Shown here piece by piece: positions 7,612 through 16,859 of a stretch of 64,000 bases of DNA (position 1 is its first letter; every line of letters starts with the position of its first letter). A program made the position numbers and the translations under genes. The stretch is from Gordoniibacillus kamchatkensis (GTDB lineage Bacteria; Bacillota; Bacilli; Paenibacillales; NBRC-103111). The stretch spans positions 1-64,000 of the forward strand of contig NZ_JXAK01000034.1 in the NCBI RefSeq assembly GCF_000829455.1, read 5' to 3'. Under the pieces are notes generated by a model. It was given only the letters and a program-made list of their open reading frames with translations, did no database searches and was not told where the DNA came from.

Positions 7612-10474
7612 TTACTTGGAATTTCCGCTATCGATCAGCTTGGCCTTCTCCAGCATCCGCTGCACGATGGCCGCCGTCTCCGCTCTCGTGATTTCGCTCG
7701 TCGGGTTCAGTCCCGTATCGGAGCCTTGCACCAATCCGTTCTTCACAGTCGCAGCGACCGCTTGCTTCGCCCACACGTTTACCGTTGCGCCATCTGTAAA
7801 CGTGGAGAGTACGGAGTCCACTTCTGCGCTGCTGACGTTTGCATTCAGTCCTGCCAGCTTCATCGCCCGCGCGATCATCACCATTGCTTCTTCGCGGGTG
7901 ATCGTCTTGTTCGGGCCGAACGTTCCGTCTTCGTAGCCTTCGATGATACCGTACTCCTTTGCTTTTGCCACCGCGCCGACGTACCAGTCGTCGGACTTAA
8001 CATCGCCGAACGAAGAGGCTTTCCAGTTGTCAGCCAGTCCCAGCGCCCGAACGATGATCGCCGCGAACTCGGCGCGGGTGATCGCTGCATCGGGATTGTA
8101 ATGCGTCGCATCTTCGCCGTTAACTACCATCCGCGACGCCATGTCGTTCACAGCGTCCTTAGACCAATGCCCATCCACGTCCTTAAACGTCATCGGATGC
8201 CAGATCAAGGTGTACGTGCTGTTCGTCAGACTGCTTACGACAGCGTAATACTTCCCGTCGCGAGCAGTGATATAGGTTGGCACATGACGGGTCGATCCGT
8301 CTGCGTCCAGCACAATGGCAGTCGTGATCTTGCTCGGGTCTACGCCGTCCGGCAGCGGAATTTCGCGCTCCACGAACGAGCTGAACTTGTCTACGTCCAC
8401 CGTCTTGCCGCTGTAGGTAGCGGTCACCGTGAAATCGATCGGGGGTACAACGACGCTGAATTTGCCTTTTTCAGCCGTACTCTCCGCAAGTTTAGCCGTT
8501 TCGGCATTGCTTTTCGCAATGTCCACATGAACGACGATATCCGCAAGGTTCACTTGCCCGCCAAGCTGCGCCCCCACGCGATCGATGAAAAGCTGTGCCG
8601 CAGGCAGCTTGTAGTTCCCGTTAGGCGCTTGTACTTCCAATACGGCCTGTTTGTTCTCCATCACTTTAACCGCATCCCCTGTCAGTACCGCCGATACTTT
8701 ATCCGCGCTCACTGTCGATGCTGGAATGATGATAGCCGGCTTGTCCCCCGCCGTCGCAAGCTGCGCCTGCAGTTTTGCCGCGTCTACTGTCGCCGTCAGC
8801 ACGGTCTGTCCGTTCTCCTGTGTTGTGGCTCCTGTCGCTATCTGATTTTGCGGCTTGCCATCCACAATCACCTGAAAGCCGGTTTGCGACCCTTGGTAGC
8901 CGCTGGACGGGGTACTAGGCGAACCGGGAGAAGGATTGGATGAGCCAGCTGAAGAATCTGTCGACGTTGTCGACGCTCTTTCCACCGTAATCGTATACGT
9001 CTTCGTCGTGCCGTCTTGTGCTGTCACAACTACCGTAATCGTGTTGTTGCCCACGCTCAGGTTGGTCGGGGCGCTTGCTTGACCACTCGTTATTGCCGTT
9101 CCGTTCGCCGTCACCGTCGCAGCCGGATCGTATACCACCGCCGTCACCGTCACGCTGCTCACACTATTCGCGACAATCGCGGTGTAGCTCGTGGTTGCGC
9201 TGGCGAAGGCTGGCGACAACGTTCCTTGACTTAGTGCCAGGTCACTCAGGTTCGCGTTACTGCTCAATGACGCCCACTGCGCGTACAGCGTCACGTTCGC
9301 CGTTCCCATCGTGATGTTCGCGCTTGCCGCGTAGCTTGTTCCGCCTCCGTTCGCCGCCGTGTTCCAGCCCGCGAACGTGTAGCCGGTTTTCACTAGGTTT
9401 CCCGTATTGCCAAATACGGCGACTGTTACTCCTTGCGCATACGCGTTGCCGTCGGTCGGTGCACTGCCGGACGTAGCGCCGTTGCCGTTATACGTTACGG
9501 TGTACGTCGGGTTCGCCGTCCACTGCGCGTATAGCGTCACGTTGGCTGTTCCCATCGCGAACGTGGCATTCGCCGCGTAGCTTGTCCCGCCTCCGTTCGC
9601 CGCCGTGTTCCAGCCAGCGAACGTGTACCCCGTCTTCACCAGATTCCCCGTATTGCCTAGCAACCGTCACCGTCGAGCCCTGCGCATACGCGTTGCTGTC
9701 CGTCGGCACGCTGCCGGACGTAGCGCCGTTGCCGTTATACGTTACAGTCAGGTTAGCGTTTTGCAATATCGTTCCACCTCCCCCCACCGCCACATACGTT
9801 CCGTTGCCGTAGGTGACGCCACGAAGATACCACGTGGTGCCCGACGTACGGCTCGTCCAGCTCGCTCCGTCACTGGAGGTCAATATCGTTCCACTCAACC
9901 CCACCGCCACATACATGCCGTTGACGTAGTTGACGCCATAAAGAGTATTACCCGTGGGCAACGGACTACGGATACTCCAATTGTCAAGAGAAGCCGAACT
10001 AGCCACCGTGCCTACCGTAACAGTGGTCGTCTTCGTATCCGTTGTAGTCGTATCCGTCCAAGCGCTGCCATTCCAAGTCTGCTTCTTGAAAGTAGCCGTT
10101 ACCGTGTAGCCGCTCGCATTCGCGGTCGCAGGCGTATAAGTAGACATATAGCTGCCTCCGCTTACGCTGAACGTGCCTGATTGGCCGCTCTCCGTCGATG
10201 TCCAATTTGTCGGGATGTACCTTTCATCTCCATACACTATTCCCGTTACCGACTGCCGGTCTCCCATTGCCGTCAGCGTGACGGAACCGCCTGTTGTGAC
10301 GTTGCTTGGACTGGCGGTGACACTGTTGTTCGCCGCATTGGCTGTCGTTGCCGATAACCCAGCCAAAGCCATGTTATTCCCCAACATAAGCTCCATCATG
10401 AAAACAAATACGAGCAAGAAACTTAATACCGTTCGGCTGATTACTCTCTTGTCCGATGAGCGTTGATGTTTCAT
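7612..10474 (-). CDS. SLH-anchored surface protein with InlB-type and cadherin-like domains; frame broken near 9660
   Basis: One gene read in two frames. The 5' part starts at ATG 10474 (GGGGAG 8 bases upstream; MKHQRSSDKR, then a signal peptide). It carries WD/BNR-like repeats (NGMYVAVG, NGTYVAVG) and the first InlB B-repeat (TVTYNGNGATSG). After a 1-base (or 2-base) indel near 9660 the other frame continues with two InlB/Flg_new repeats (GYTFAGWNTAANGGG), a cadherin-like beta-sandwich (ANLSDLALSQGTLSPAF), a linker, a beta-rich region and three SLH motifs (FKDVDGHWSKD, FGDVKSDDWY and a divergent third). Joined length is about 950 residues. It should sit on the wall through its SLH domains. 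The break may be a sequencing error, because all domains on both sides are well preserved. A remnant of a regulator and an IS lie downstream; a full regulator lies upstream. Confidence 0.8.
9274..9760 (-). repeat. 246-bp tandem repeats encoding InlB-type modules
   Basis: CCACTGCGCGTA at 9274 recurs at 9520; the unit is 246 bases, or 82 codons. The second unit is followed to about 9760. The two units are nearly identical except around 9655-9665, where the reading frame of the surface protein is lost (TATTGCCTAGCAACC here versus TATTGCCAAATACGGCGAC in the other unit). Confidence 0.8.
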
Positions 10475-10699
10475 ATGTATCTCCCCTACTTTGTGTTGTA
10501 CTGCATGCATGAATCTTAAAACTCTTGTGATCGTCTCTGTCCAGATGCTCCAACTGCCCAAACATACTGTTGCCGTAGTTACACCAGTTAGTGTTATGGA
10601 GATGCCGGAGATTGGGCTGCTCCACGTCGTTACAGAAGAAACTGCGAAGCGTTATCCTCATCGTCTAAGCAACAAAAACCCGCAGCGAAATCAACATAC

Positions 10700-10933
10700 T
10701 TAAGAATTGCCTTTGTTACACAACATTCCGTTTCCTCCTTCACTTTCCATTTGGCATGTGAACAATTCGACATAATCCTCCACCATCTTACAACAAGGCA
10801 CCTTAAAGACATTAAGTCTTTCTACCTCTCTTCCATCATCAAACAACTCCATAATTCCTTTCAGCAACGGTCTTATCTTAGGAATGATAAAGCCTAGTTC
10901 GTACGAATTTGGGTTCGCGAAAACAATGTCCAT
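10700..10933 (-). CDS. small hypothetical protein (77 aa)
   Basis: An open frame between the regulator and the SLH gene. The protein begins MDIVFANPNSYELGFIIPK, contains a charged segment (LFDDGREVERL) and four cysteines (PCCK, LFTC, MLCN). A GGAG lies about 13 bases before the ATG, which is far, so translation is uncertain. The duplicated segment at 6390-6500 preserves part of the same frame (as LDFILPRIRPMLKAIMKLF) but with an early stop. The partial conservation could mean a former gene or only shared DNA. No known family recognised. Confidence 0.35.
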   Translation of the reverse strand: MDIVFANPNSYELGFIIPKIRPLLKGIMELFDDGREVERLNVFKVPCCKMVEDYVELFTCQMESEGGNGMLCNKGNS

Positions 10934-11690
10934 TTCTGACTTTCCACTCCCTTAATGTCGAAACCCATCAAATTCCCTCGACTTAATCAGGACTTTATAA
11001 CCATATCACATCGCTCTGAGCAAATTCTGAGCAACAAAAAAGCGGCTCACGCCTTTGACTTATCGTCGGCGCTGCCGCTGCATAACCTGGAAAATAATCT
11101 TACCGTAGAATCTAAAGGGGCAATCCCCAGCTCGTCTTGCAATAGCTTCGAAAATTGTTCGTAATGCCGTACCATGGACAGCCGGTCGCCCAGTTTCGCA
11201 TACACGTTCAGCATCGTTTCGTTAATGTCGTCGAGGAATGGGTTTTTCTTAAGAACGTTTCGCAAGCAGTGTGCCGCCGCATGGAACTCTTTGATCGATA
11301 AATAGTAGTCCGCCATCAGTCTCATTAACTCGATATAAGAACCCTTGAACTTTTCTTGCGCTTCGTGCGCCCAAACAAATCCGTCTTCCTCCATATAATC
11401 GCCTGTATAAAGGTTTGCTATCTTCTCCAATTCACTGATGAAGCCTGCGGTAACCAGCATCCCCTCACTTGTGATTCGCTCGAATTCAGCGGCATCGCAC
11501 TGTCCACTCCGAATCTCCAAACGATAACAGTTGTTTTTAAACTCCAGCGTGTGCTTGCCACTGGTACTTACCAACTTTTTCCTAATGCTATAGACACAGG
11601 TGTGCAAAAATGCGGTAACTTGATCCACATTCGCATTCGGCCAAATATCCTCTAGAATCTTCTCTTTCGCTACGAACGTATTCCTATGAT
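10819..11690. repeat. duplicated segment, copy 2 (matches 6390-7225)
   Basis: This copy lies within its complete regulator gene and spacer, so it is the likely parent. The match to copy 1 is near-identical through most of the coding part, which suggests a fairly recent duplication. Confidence 0.85.
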
Positions 11691-12206
11691 GGACGAGATA
11701 AGCCATCAGTTCGCGTTCCTTAGACGTCCTCCACTTCACCGGGGACAATGATTCCGCATCGTGTCTCCATTCAAAACGGCCAAAACAGAGAAACTCGGCC
11801 TTGCCTGCTTGCGCCGCATTTATGAATTCACCCTGCTTAACAGATCTACGTTTCGATACGATTCGTTCAACCGTCTTGCTCAGACGTCCTATCGTAGTCG
11901 GTTTCAGCACATAATCGACGGCACTCAGTTCAAAGGCTTCGATTGCGTACTGATTGTAAGCCGTCACAAAACCACATCGATTCCCGGGTCAATCGCCATA
12001 ATATGTTCGGCCGCTTCGATACCGTTCAAGCCAGGCATTTCAATATCCAAAAACACAACATCCATGCGCTCCTGCATTAACATATTTACCGCTTCATACG
12101 GTTTCGTAAACGTCCCGACAATCTCGATGTGCCCGATCGTTATCAACAACTTTTCAAGCAGATCCAGCGCCGGTTGCTCATCGTCGATTAATATTGCACG
12201 CAGCAT
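11047..12206 (-). pseudogene. response regulator with SARP/BTAD output domain, split by a 1-base frameshift
   Basis: Receiver domain from ATG 12206 (LIDDEQPALDLLEKLL, phospho-acceptor in VVFLDIEMPG), then a frame change at about 11965, then AYNQYAIEAFELSAVDYVLKP, an OmpR/SARP-type winged helix (about residues 150-240 of the joined protein) and a BTAD TPR-like domain to the end. Family members (COG3947-like) are cytoplasmic transcription factors driven by a sensor kinase. GTGGTTTTGTGACGG would read VVFVTA if the T4 run were T5, so one missing T explains the break. The 3' part could restart at the overlapping GTG (11967), but it would have no intact receiver. It lies 9 bases downstream of the hybrid kinase gene and is certainly its cognate regulator. 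Joined length is about 386 aa. Confidence 0.8.
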
Positions 12207-12215
12207 AGGCTCACC

Positions 12216-15200
12216 TCATTGAACTGAATTTGGAATGCGAATCATAACTTTCGTACCTTGTCCGGACGCGCTATCGATCTTAAGACCCGTTCCGTAGAGT
12301 GTCCTTAAGCGCCCTTCGATATTGGCGAGTCCGACTCCTCTCGTACCGGTTCTTCCTTTCGACAAAGACGCTTTCGTTTCATCGGAAATTCCCGGTCCAT
12401 TATCCGATACGACAACAACAAGACAGTCTTGGTCCGCTTTCACGGAAATTCGCACGACTCCTCCTCCTGGCCGCTTCATCACTCCGTGCCGGATTGCATT
12501 TTCCACGATCGGCTGAATAATGAGTGGAGGAATACGGCAGCGAATGTCCTCATCGACGTCATAGGTCACTTGCAGTTGCTGACCAAAGCGGGCTTTTTCG
12601 ATGAACAGATAAGACTCTACGAGCTCCATCTCTTTGTGGATCGAAACGAGTTGTTCCCGGTTTTGGAAATCGAAGCTGCTTCTCAAGTACCGGCTCAATT
12701 CGACAAGCAAATCCTGAGCTTTGCTTACGTCCGTATGGCTTACCGAAATCACCGTATTGAGCGTGTTAAACAGGAAGTGGGGCTTGATTTGGGCCTGCAA
12801 AAAAGCCATCTCGATATGGATCAAATCGCTTACCGATTTTTTCAATTTGAGCAGCGTCCGGACGCGAACCTTTAATTCGTCCGCCTCGATCGGTTTGCCG
12901 AGAAAGTCGTTCACTCCCGAGTCAAACGCTGTCACAATGTCCTCCGGACGATTTCTAGCAGTTAACAGCAATACCGGGAGTTCCGACAACGAGTATCGTC
13001 TGCGAATATTCCGGCACACTTCGTAGCCGGACATTCCGGGCATCATCAGATCGATAATCGCCAAATCGATACGCCGGTTCAGCTCAATCTCGCGCATCGC
13101 ATCCATCCCGCTGGAAACGGCAATGACCGTATACTTCTCCACCGACAAAAGATTGAGCAGCACCTGCCGGTTGGCAGCATCGTCATCTGCAATCAGGATC
13201 GTAAAGATGCCTTCCCCTTCCAATCGCACCTTATTCGAAGAAGTCATTTGGGTGGCAGCCATCTCCTGCAAAGCGTTCGTCAATTTCATTCCCGAGTCGG
13301 TCAGTTGCTCTTCTTCTCGATTTGCGGACGGCACTGTAAACGTAAACACCGCCCCTTTTCCCTGTTCCGATTCCACCCAAATGCTCCCTCCGTGCAATTC
13401 CACCAATCGCTTGGTGACGCTGAGTCCGAGCCCCATTCCGCCGTACTCCATGGCAACCGCCTTCCCAGCCTGCTCGAACGACTCGAAGATGACTTCCAGC
13501 TTGTCTTGCGGAATGCCGATGCCGGTATCCGAAACGGAAATCGCCAGCCAGCCATTCTCCTCCCTCGCCGATACGGCAATCTGGCCTGAAGCCGTAAACT
13601 TAAGCGCATTGCCGACCAGGTTGTTCATAATTTGCGCGAGCCTGTCTTCATCAACATAAACAAAGAGACGATCGTTCAGGAGATCAACGAATTGCACCGG
13701 TTTGTCCCCTGCCATATGGCGGAACATCTCGAATATAAGGCGAACGATCGGTTGTAAAGCTACTGTTTTCCGCTTCAAAACAAGCTCTCCGTTCTTCAAT
13801 TTGGAGAAATCAAGCAGATCGCCGAGCAAATTGGCCATCCTCTTGCCGGTATCTTTGATCATGGCTACATTCATCTTCTGATTCGGCGACATTGGACCTG
13901 CGGCGCCTTCAAGCAGCGACCCAGCAATATTGATGATGGCGTGAAGCGGCGTTTTCATTTCGTGGGATGTATTGGCAAGAAACTCATCCTTCAATCGGTC
14001 CATAAATCGCAGCTGATCTGAAAGAGTCTCCACTTTCTTGAACGTATTCACAAACCGTTTGGACAAAAACAACCCTTGAGCAACGGCAAAACATATCCAC
14101 GCGGCAGTCTGAATGGACAAGACAGACAAAATCCCCAAGATGTCCAACGCGGAAGCGACTTCAAGAATGAGCAGCGAAAATGCGCCGATCAGCATCAACG
14201 ACGAACCTTCCCTCCGGCGCATCATGCCGGCAGACATCACATATGCGACGTACAGGATCTCGAAAAATGCCAGTACCAATCCCACGCTGTTGAGTGTACT
14301 TAAGACCGGTGCGGGTGTAAGCAAAATAAGCAGCAATCTCGCTGCGAGAGTCGAACCGAACCCTTTCATGACGACTTTCTTAAATAAACCCGGAAAAGAT
14401 TGCATTGCGTATAGCAGGAGAAATAATTCGGAAGCTCCACCGGAGATGGTTTGTATTTTCAAAAACAGTTCAAAAGGAATTTCCGGCGCAAGCATCGCCG
14501 CAACTTTCTCGCCGTGCGTCGCCAAATATACGCAGACCGCTAAACAACACAGACCGAAATAGAGCCAGGAACGTTCTCGTCCTCTCATCAAGAAAAGTAC
14601 AATGAAATAAGCGCCGATTAACAAAAAGCAGGACGCGGCTAATAAATCTTGCACCACCGCAAACTCCCGCATGGACAGTATGTCTTCCTGATACCCTAAA
14701 TAAATAGGATGGGTGATGCCTCCCTGAAAGTATTGAAAATTAGCAACTTGAACGATGATGTCAGCACTGTTGCCGTCTATCTGCAAAAAACGAACGTAAG
14801 GTGTATTGACGGAAAGCGTCTCCTGCATGTTCGTCCCTGGAATGCCGCTGGAACCGATCTCCCTGCCGTTTACAAATAGTTTGTGGGCTGTTTTAATGTT
14901 TATCTGCCTGATTCCGTAGATCTGCCCAGAGGTACCCTGCAATTTAACATGCATCCGGAATGTCGCATATCCATACGGAGACCCGCTCAAGCCCCCGACC
15001 GCATACTTCTCCCATCTGTCTGGCACGTGAACGAACCCCGTCATCTCCGGCAGTTTACCTTTATGTATTTGCGGGTCGAAATCGTCCGGAGTGAGCAACT
15101 GATTTCGATAATATTCCCATTCCCCGTCCAGGCGGATGGGCCCGTTATTGGCAAAGTTCCATCGGGTTAAATCCAATACCCCGTTTACCGCTTCAGGACT

Positions 15201-15296
15201 TCCCTCAACTGTTCGGCTTGCCAAAAATCTGCACATCGCAACAACAATAAGTATGAAACAAAGAATGGTCAATGCCGCCAATAATTTTTTGCGCAT
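12216..15296 (-). CDS. hybrid sensor histidine kinase with 7TMR-DISM input and a second LytS-like kinase module
   Basis: A 1026-residue membrane sensor. N-terminal anchor (about 5-22), an extracellular jelly-roll/galactose-binding-like region (about 40-200) and about seven TM helices (about 210-410) give a 7TMR-DISM input. Then HisKA with H445 (ANTSHEMKTPLH), HATPase (NNLVGNALKF, DTGIGIP), a receiver (ILIADDDAANRQ, phospho-acceptor in IIDLMMPG, K in LGKP), and finally a His_kinase/LytS-type module (QAQIKPHFLFNTLN) with its own ATPase (PIIQPIVENAIRHG, GVGLANIEGRL). This gives two phospho-donor histidines and one receiver in one chain. It is followed 9 bases later by the SARP-type regulator. 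It senses an unknown extracellular signal and presumably controls the adjacent surface genes. Confidence 0.92.
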   Translation of the reverse strand: MRKKLLAALTILCFILIVVAMCRFLASRTVEGSPEAVNGVLDLTRWNFANNGPIRLDGEWEYYRNQLLTPDDFDPQIHKGKLPEMTGFVHVPDRWEKYAVGGLSGSPYGYATFRMHVKLQGTSGQIYGIRQINIKTAHKLFVNGREIGSSGIPGTNMQETLSVNTPYVRFLQIDGNSADIIVQVANFQYFQGGITHPIYLGYQEDILSMREFAVVQDLLAASCFLLIGAYFIVLFLMRGRERSWLYFGLCCLAVCVYLATHGEKVAAMLAPEIPFELFLKIQTISGGASELFLLLYAMQSFPGLFKKVVMKGFGSTLAARLLLILLTPAPVLSTLNSVGLVLAFFEILYVAYVMSAGMMRRREGSSLMLIGAFSLLILEVASALDILGILSVLSIQTAAWICFAVAQGLFLSKRFVNTFKKVETLSDQLRFMDRLKDEFLANTSHEMKTPLHAIINIAGSLLEGAAGPMSPNQKMNVAMIKDTGKRMANLLGDLLDFSKLKNGELVLKRKTVALQPIVRLIFEMFRHMAGDKPVQFVDLLNDRLFVYVDEDRLAQIMNNLVGNALKFTASGQIAVSAREENGWLAISVSDTGIGIPQDKLEVIFESFEQAGKAVAMEYGGMGLGLSVTKRLVELHGGSIWVESEQGKGAVFTFTVPSANREEEQLTDSGMKLTNALQEMAATQMTSSNKVRLEGEGIFTILIADDDAANRQVLLNLLSVEKYTVIAVSSGMDAMREIELNRRIDLAIIDLMMPGMSGYEVCRNIRRRYSLSELPVLLLTARNRPEDIVTAFDSGVNDFLGKPIEADELKVRVRTLLKLKKSVSDLIHIEMAFLQAQIKPHFLFNTLNTVISVSHTDVSKAQDLLVELSRYLRSSFDFQNREQLVSIHKEMELVESYLFIEKARFGQQLQVTYDVDEDIRCRIPPLIIQPIVENAIRHGVMKRPGGGVVRISVKADQDCLVVVVSDNGPGISDETKASLSKGRTGTRGVGLANIEGRLRTLYGTGLKIDSASGQGTKVMIRIPNSVQ

Positions 15297-15572
15297 TTGT
15301 CTTCCCCTTATATCAGCAGCTGATTCAAAACTAATATTTTGACAATAATCCTTAAAATCCTACAGTATAAATATAAATCATATAAGGCCATCATGCAGCA
15401 AAATCATAGACTACTATGCGGAAGGGTCTTGGCTTCCCATGAGGCGGATAGGGTCATTGTGCTTTTGATTTCCAAGATAATTCCGTTTTACTTAGAAGGT
15501 TATGGGCACATTTTTTCATCAGACGAATCAACAATCAGAGGTTAGAAATATTTATGGATTGTAAGCAGAAAA

Positions 15573-15998
15573 TTAGCCCTCTGCATATTTTTTGATTGAT
15601 GAAATTACTGGCTTCTCATTAATAGCTACAAGTGTTGTCGCTTTATCAGCAAAATCCTTGATCGATGCCCCCAAGAGAAAACACTCATCATCAGCAATAA
15701 TGTATCTATCGTGAAAGTCCTTTGCGTTGCTCATGGCAAAGTTAGGTCGTTGCGCTTTCAGTTTTTCTGCTAATATAGGAGCATCGCCTTTCAATTTTCC
15801 GAAGGAGGTCAATAACTTTATTTTTACGTTTGGATCAACAAGCTCATTCAACATAATGAAGACTGAGCAACTTTGAAACCATAAATCGGTCTCAAAGTTC
15901 CTAGATGTTTTTCTTGTTTCGAAACTTTTCTCCAAACAGATAATGCCCCTTTTACTAATACGGGCTTTATGAGCCCCCCAAACGATGTTCTTTCCCAT
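15573..15998 (-). pseudogene. HKD (phospholipase D-like) nuclease, C-terminal fragment
   Basis: The end of the protein carries FHDRYIIADDECFLLGAS, a PLD-superfamily HxD...(G)(A)S motif, so this was the C-terminal part of a PLD-like nuclease or of a larger defence protein. A frame continues upstream to 16139, but residues beyond about position 15998 come from the rlmH-type repeat (16009-16098), not from the gene; ATG 15998 is only the first Met on the genuine side. The N-terminal half of the family is missing, so it was probably cut when the neighbouring cassette inserted. One HKD motif alone could work only as a dimer. Confidence 0.6.
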
Positions 15999-16008
15999 AA
16001 ATGGACGT

Positions 16009-16098
16009 ACCCCCACCCTCCCCTTCTGTGGCAACTTTCCTTTCCGCGCCCCGTTCGCGGCTAATACCAAAAATTTCGCCTCACTTGTGGTACGGTTC
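16009..16098 (-). repeat. rlmH-3'-end att-like repeat, copy 1 (core 16081-16098)
   Basis: The core TCACTTGTGGTACGGTTC (minus strand GAACCGTACCACAAGTGA, coding EPYHK-stop) is identical to the end of rlmH at 27391-27408. The next 70 or so bases also match the DNA beyond rlmH (27319-27390), apart from a 5-base duplication TTTCC near 16040. Confidence 0.85.
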
Positions 16099-16261
16099 AG
16101 CTTAACGGGTCTATCGGCGAAAAATGCGAAAAGGAGCATGCCGCGGCAGCTCCTTTGTTGCTTGGCTTAAGGCGCTTGCGCCGGTTTCGTTGAAATACTC
16201 TCCTAAAGTCAGGCCTTTGTTAATTCAGCAAGGCGAGTATTGACATCACCCTTATAGATAC

Positions 16262-16526
16262 CTCCGTGTAGTGAATTATGGCGACTGTCTGAACCTGATA
16301 AACGTATCCAGGGGTTTAGTCTGAGTACATTGAAAGCTTACGCCCTTCAGTTCAAGATGCTGGTAAGAGAGCTAGGAACCTGTCTATTTCTGAGGTTACT
16401 TTGAACTTGTTGAAGGAATACTTGGCAAAGCAGTCCGATCGCTTGAAACCCAGCAGCCTGGCACATCGCTTACGTTTTGTTCGTCCCCTGTTCCGCTTTG
16501 CCTTTGAAGAAACATACTTATCGTGA
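16262..16526 (+). pseudogene. tyrosine recombinase/integrase fragment (N-terminal SAM-like domain)
   Basis: Translation from about 16273 gives ELWRLSEPDKRIQGFSLSTL then KAYALQFKMLVRELG. After a 1-base frame change near 16377 the next frame gives NLSISEVTLNLLKEYLAKQS and then FVRPLFRFAFEETYLS followed by a stop. This is the core-binding domain of a phage-type tyrosine recombinase. The catalytic domain (R...HxxR...Y) is absent. The order and spacing of residues are well kept, so the gene broke recently. It sits between att-like copies 1 and 2, where a recombinase of an integrating element would be expected. It is too damaged to act. Confidence 0.7.
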
Positions 16527-16550
16527 CCCCCAGTCGAACTGGGGGTTTCT
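16526..16550 (+). terminator. hairpin terminator after the integrase fragment
   Basis: CCCCCAGT-CGA-ACTGGGGG followed by TTTCTT, directly after the stop of the integrase fragment. It reads best on the plus strand. Confidence 0.7.
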
Positions 16551-16675
16551 TATACAATAAGGTCTGATTAGCCTTTTCAGGTTAACCGGACCTTTGCTAT
16601 ATCATTTCAATTTCATTCTAACAGCTACAGTCTGATTAAAAAGTTCTCCGCTAATCGGATACAAAAATTTAGCCG

Positions 16676-16693
16676 TCATTTATGATACGGTTC
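16676..16693 (-). repeat. rlmH-3'-end att-like repeat, copy 2
   Basis: Minus strand GAACCGTATCATAAATGA (EPYHK-stop). Sequence on the rlmH-proximal side also reads RQRGEPYHK, like the C-terminus of an RlmH protein, and is shared with copy 3. Confidence 0.8.
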
Positions 16694-16720
16694 TCCGCGC
16701 TGTCTATAACGGCAAGTTAT

Positions 16721-16750
16721 AGGGCCACCCTATGTCGGATGGCCCTTCTT
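16721..16750 (+). terminator. possible hairpin terminator
   Basis: AGGGCCA...TGGCCCT followed by TCTTT on the plus strand, about 110 bases beyond the EamA gene stop. Polarity suits plus-strand transcripts, so it may insulate the cassette rather than end the EamA message. The rest of 16527-16859 holds att copy 2 and no gene. Confidence 0.45.
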
Positions 16751-16859
16751 TGATCTTGCTTTGCCCAACTATCCTGCCCAAATCTCGTCCAGACTAGCCT
16801 TTTGGCCCACATGATGTCAGGTATGCATGCCAGCCACCTTAAACCATTCACGTAGCATA

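Noticed and set aside
7726-8943. 405-codon plus-strand open frame
   Set aside because: It lies opposite the SLH gene, has no ribosome site, and its protein is rich in Arg/His as expected from a GC-rich antisense frame.
10630-10812. 60-codon minus-strand frame
   Set aside because: Alternative frame across the 77-codon ORF; no start signal.
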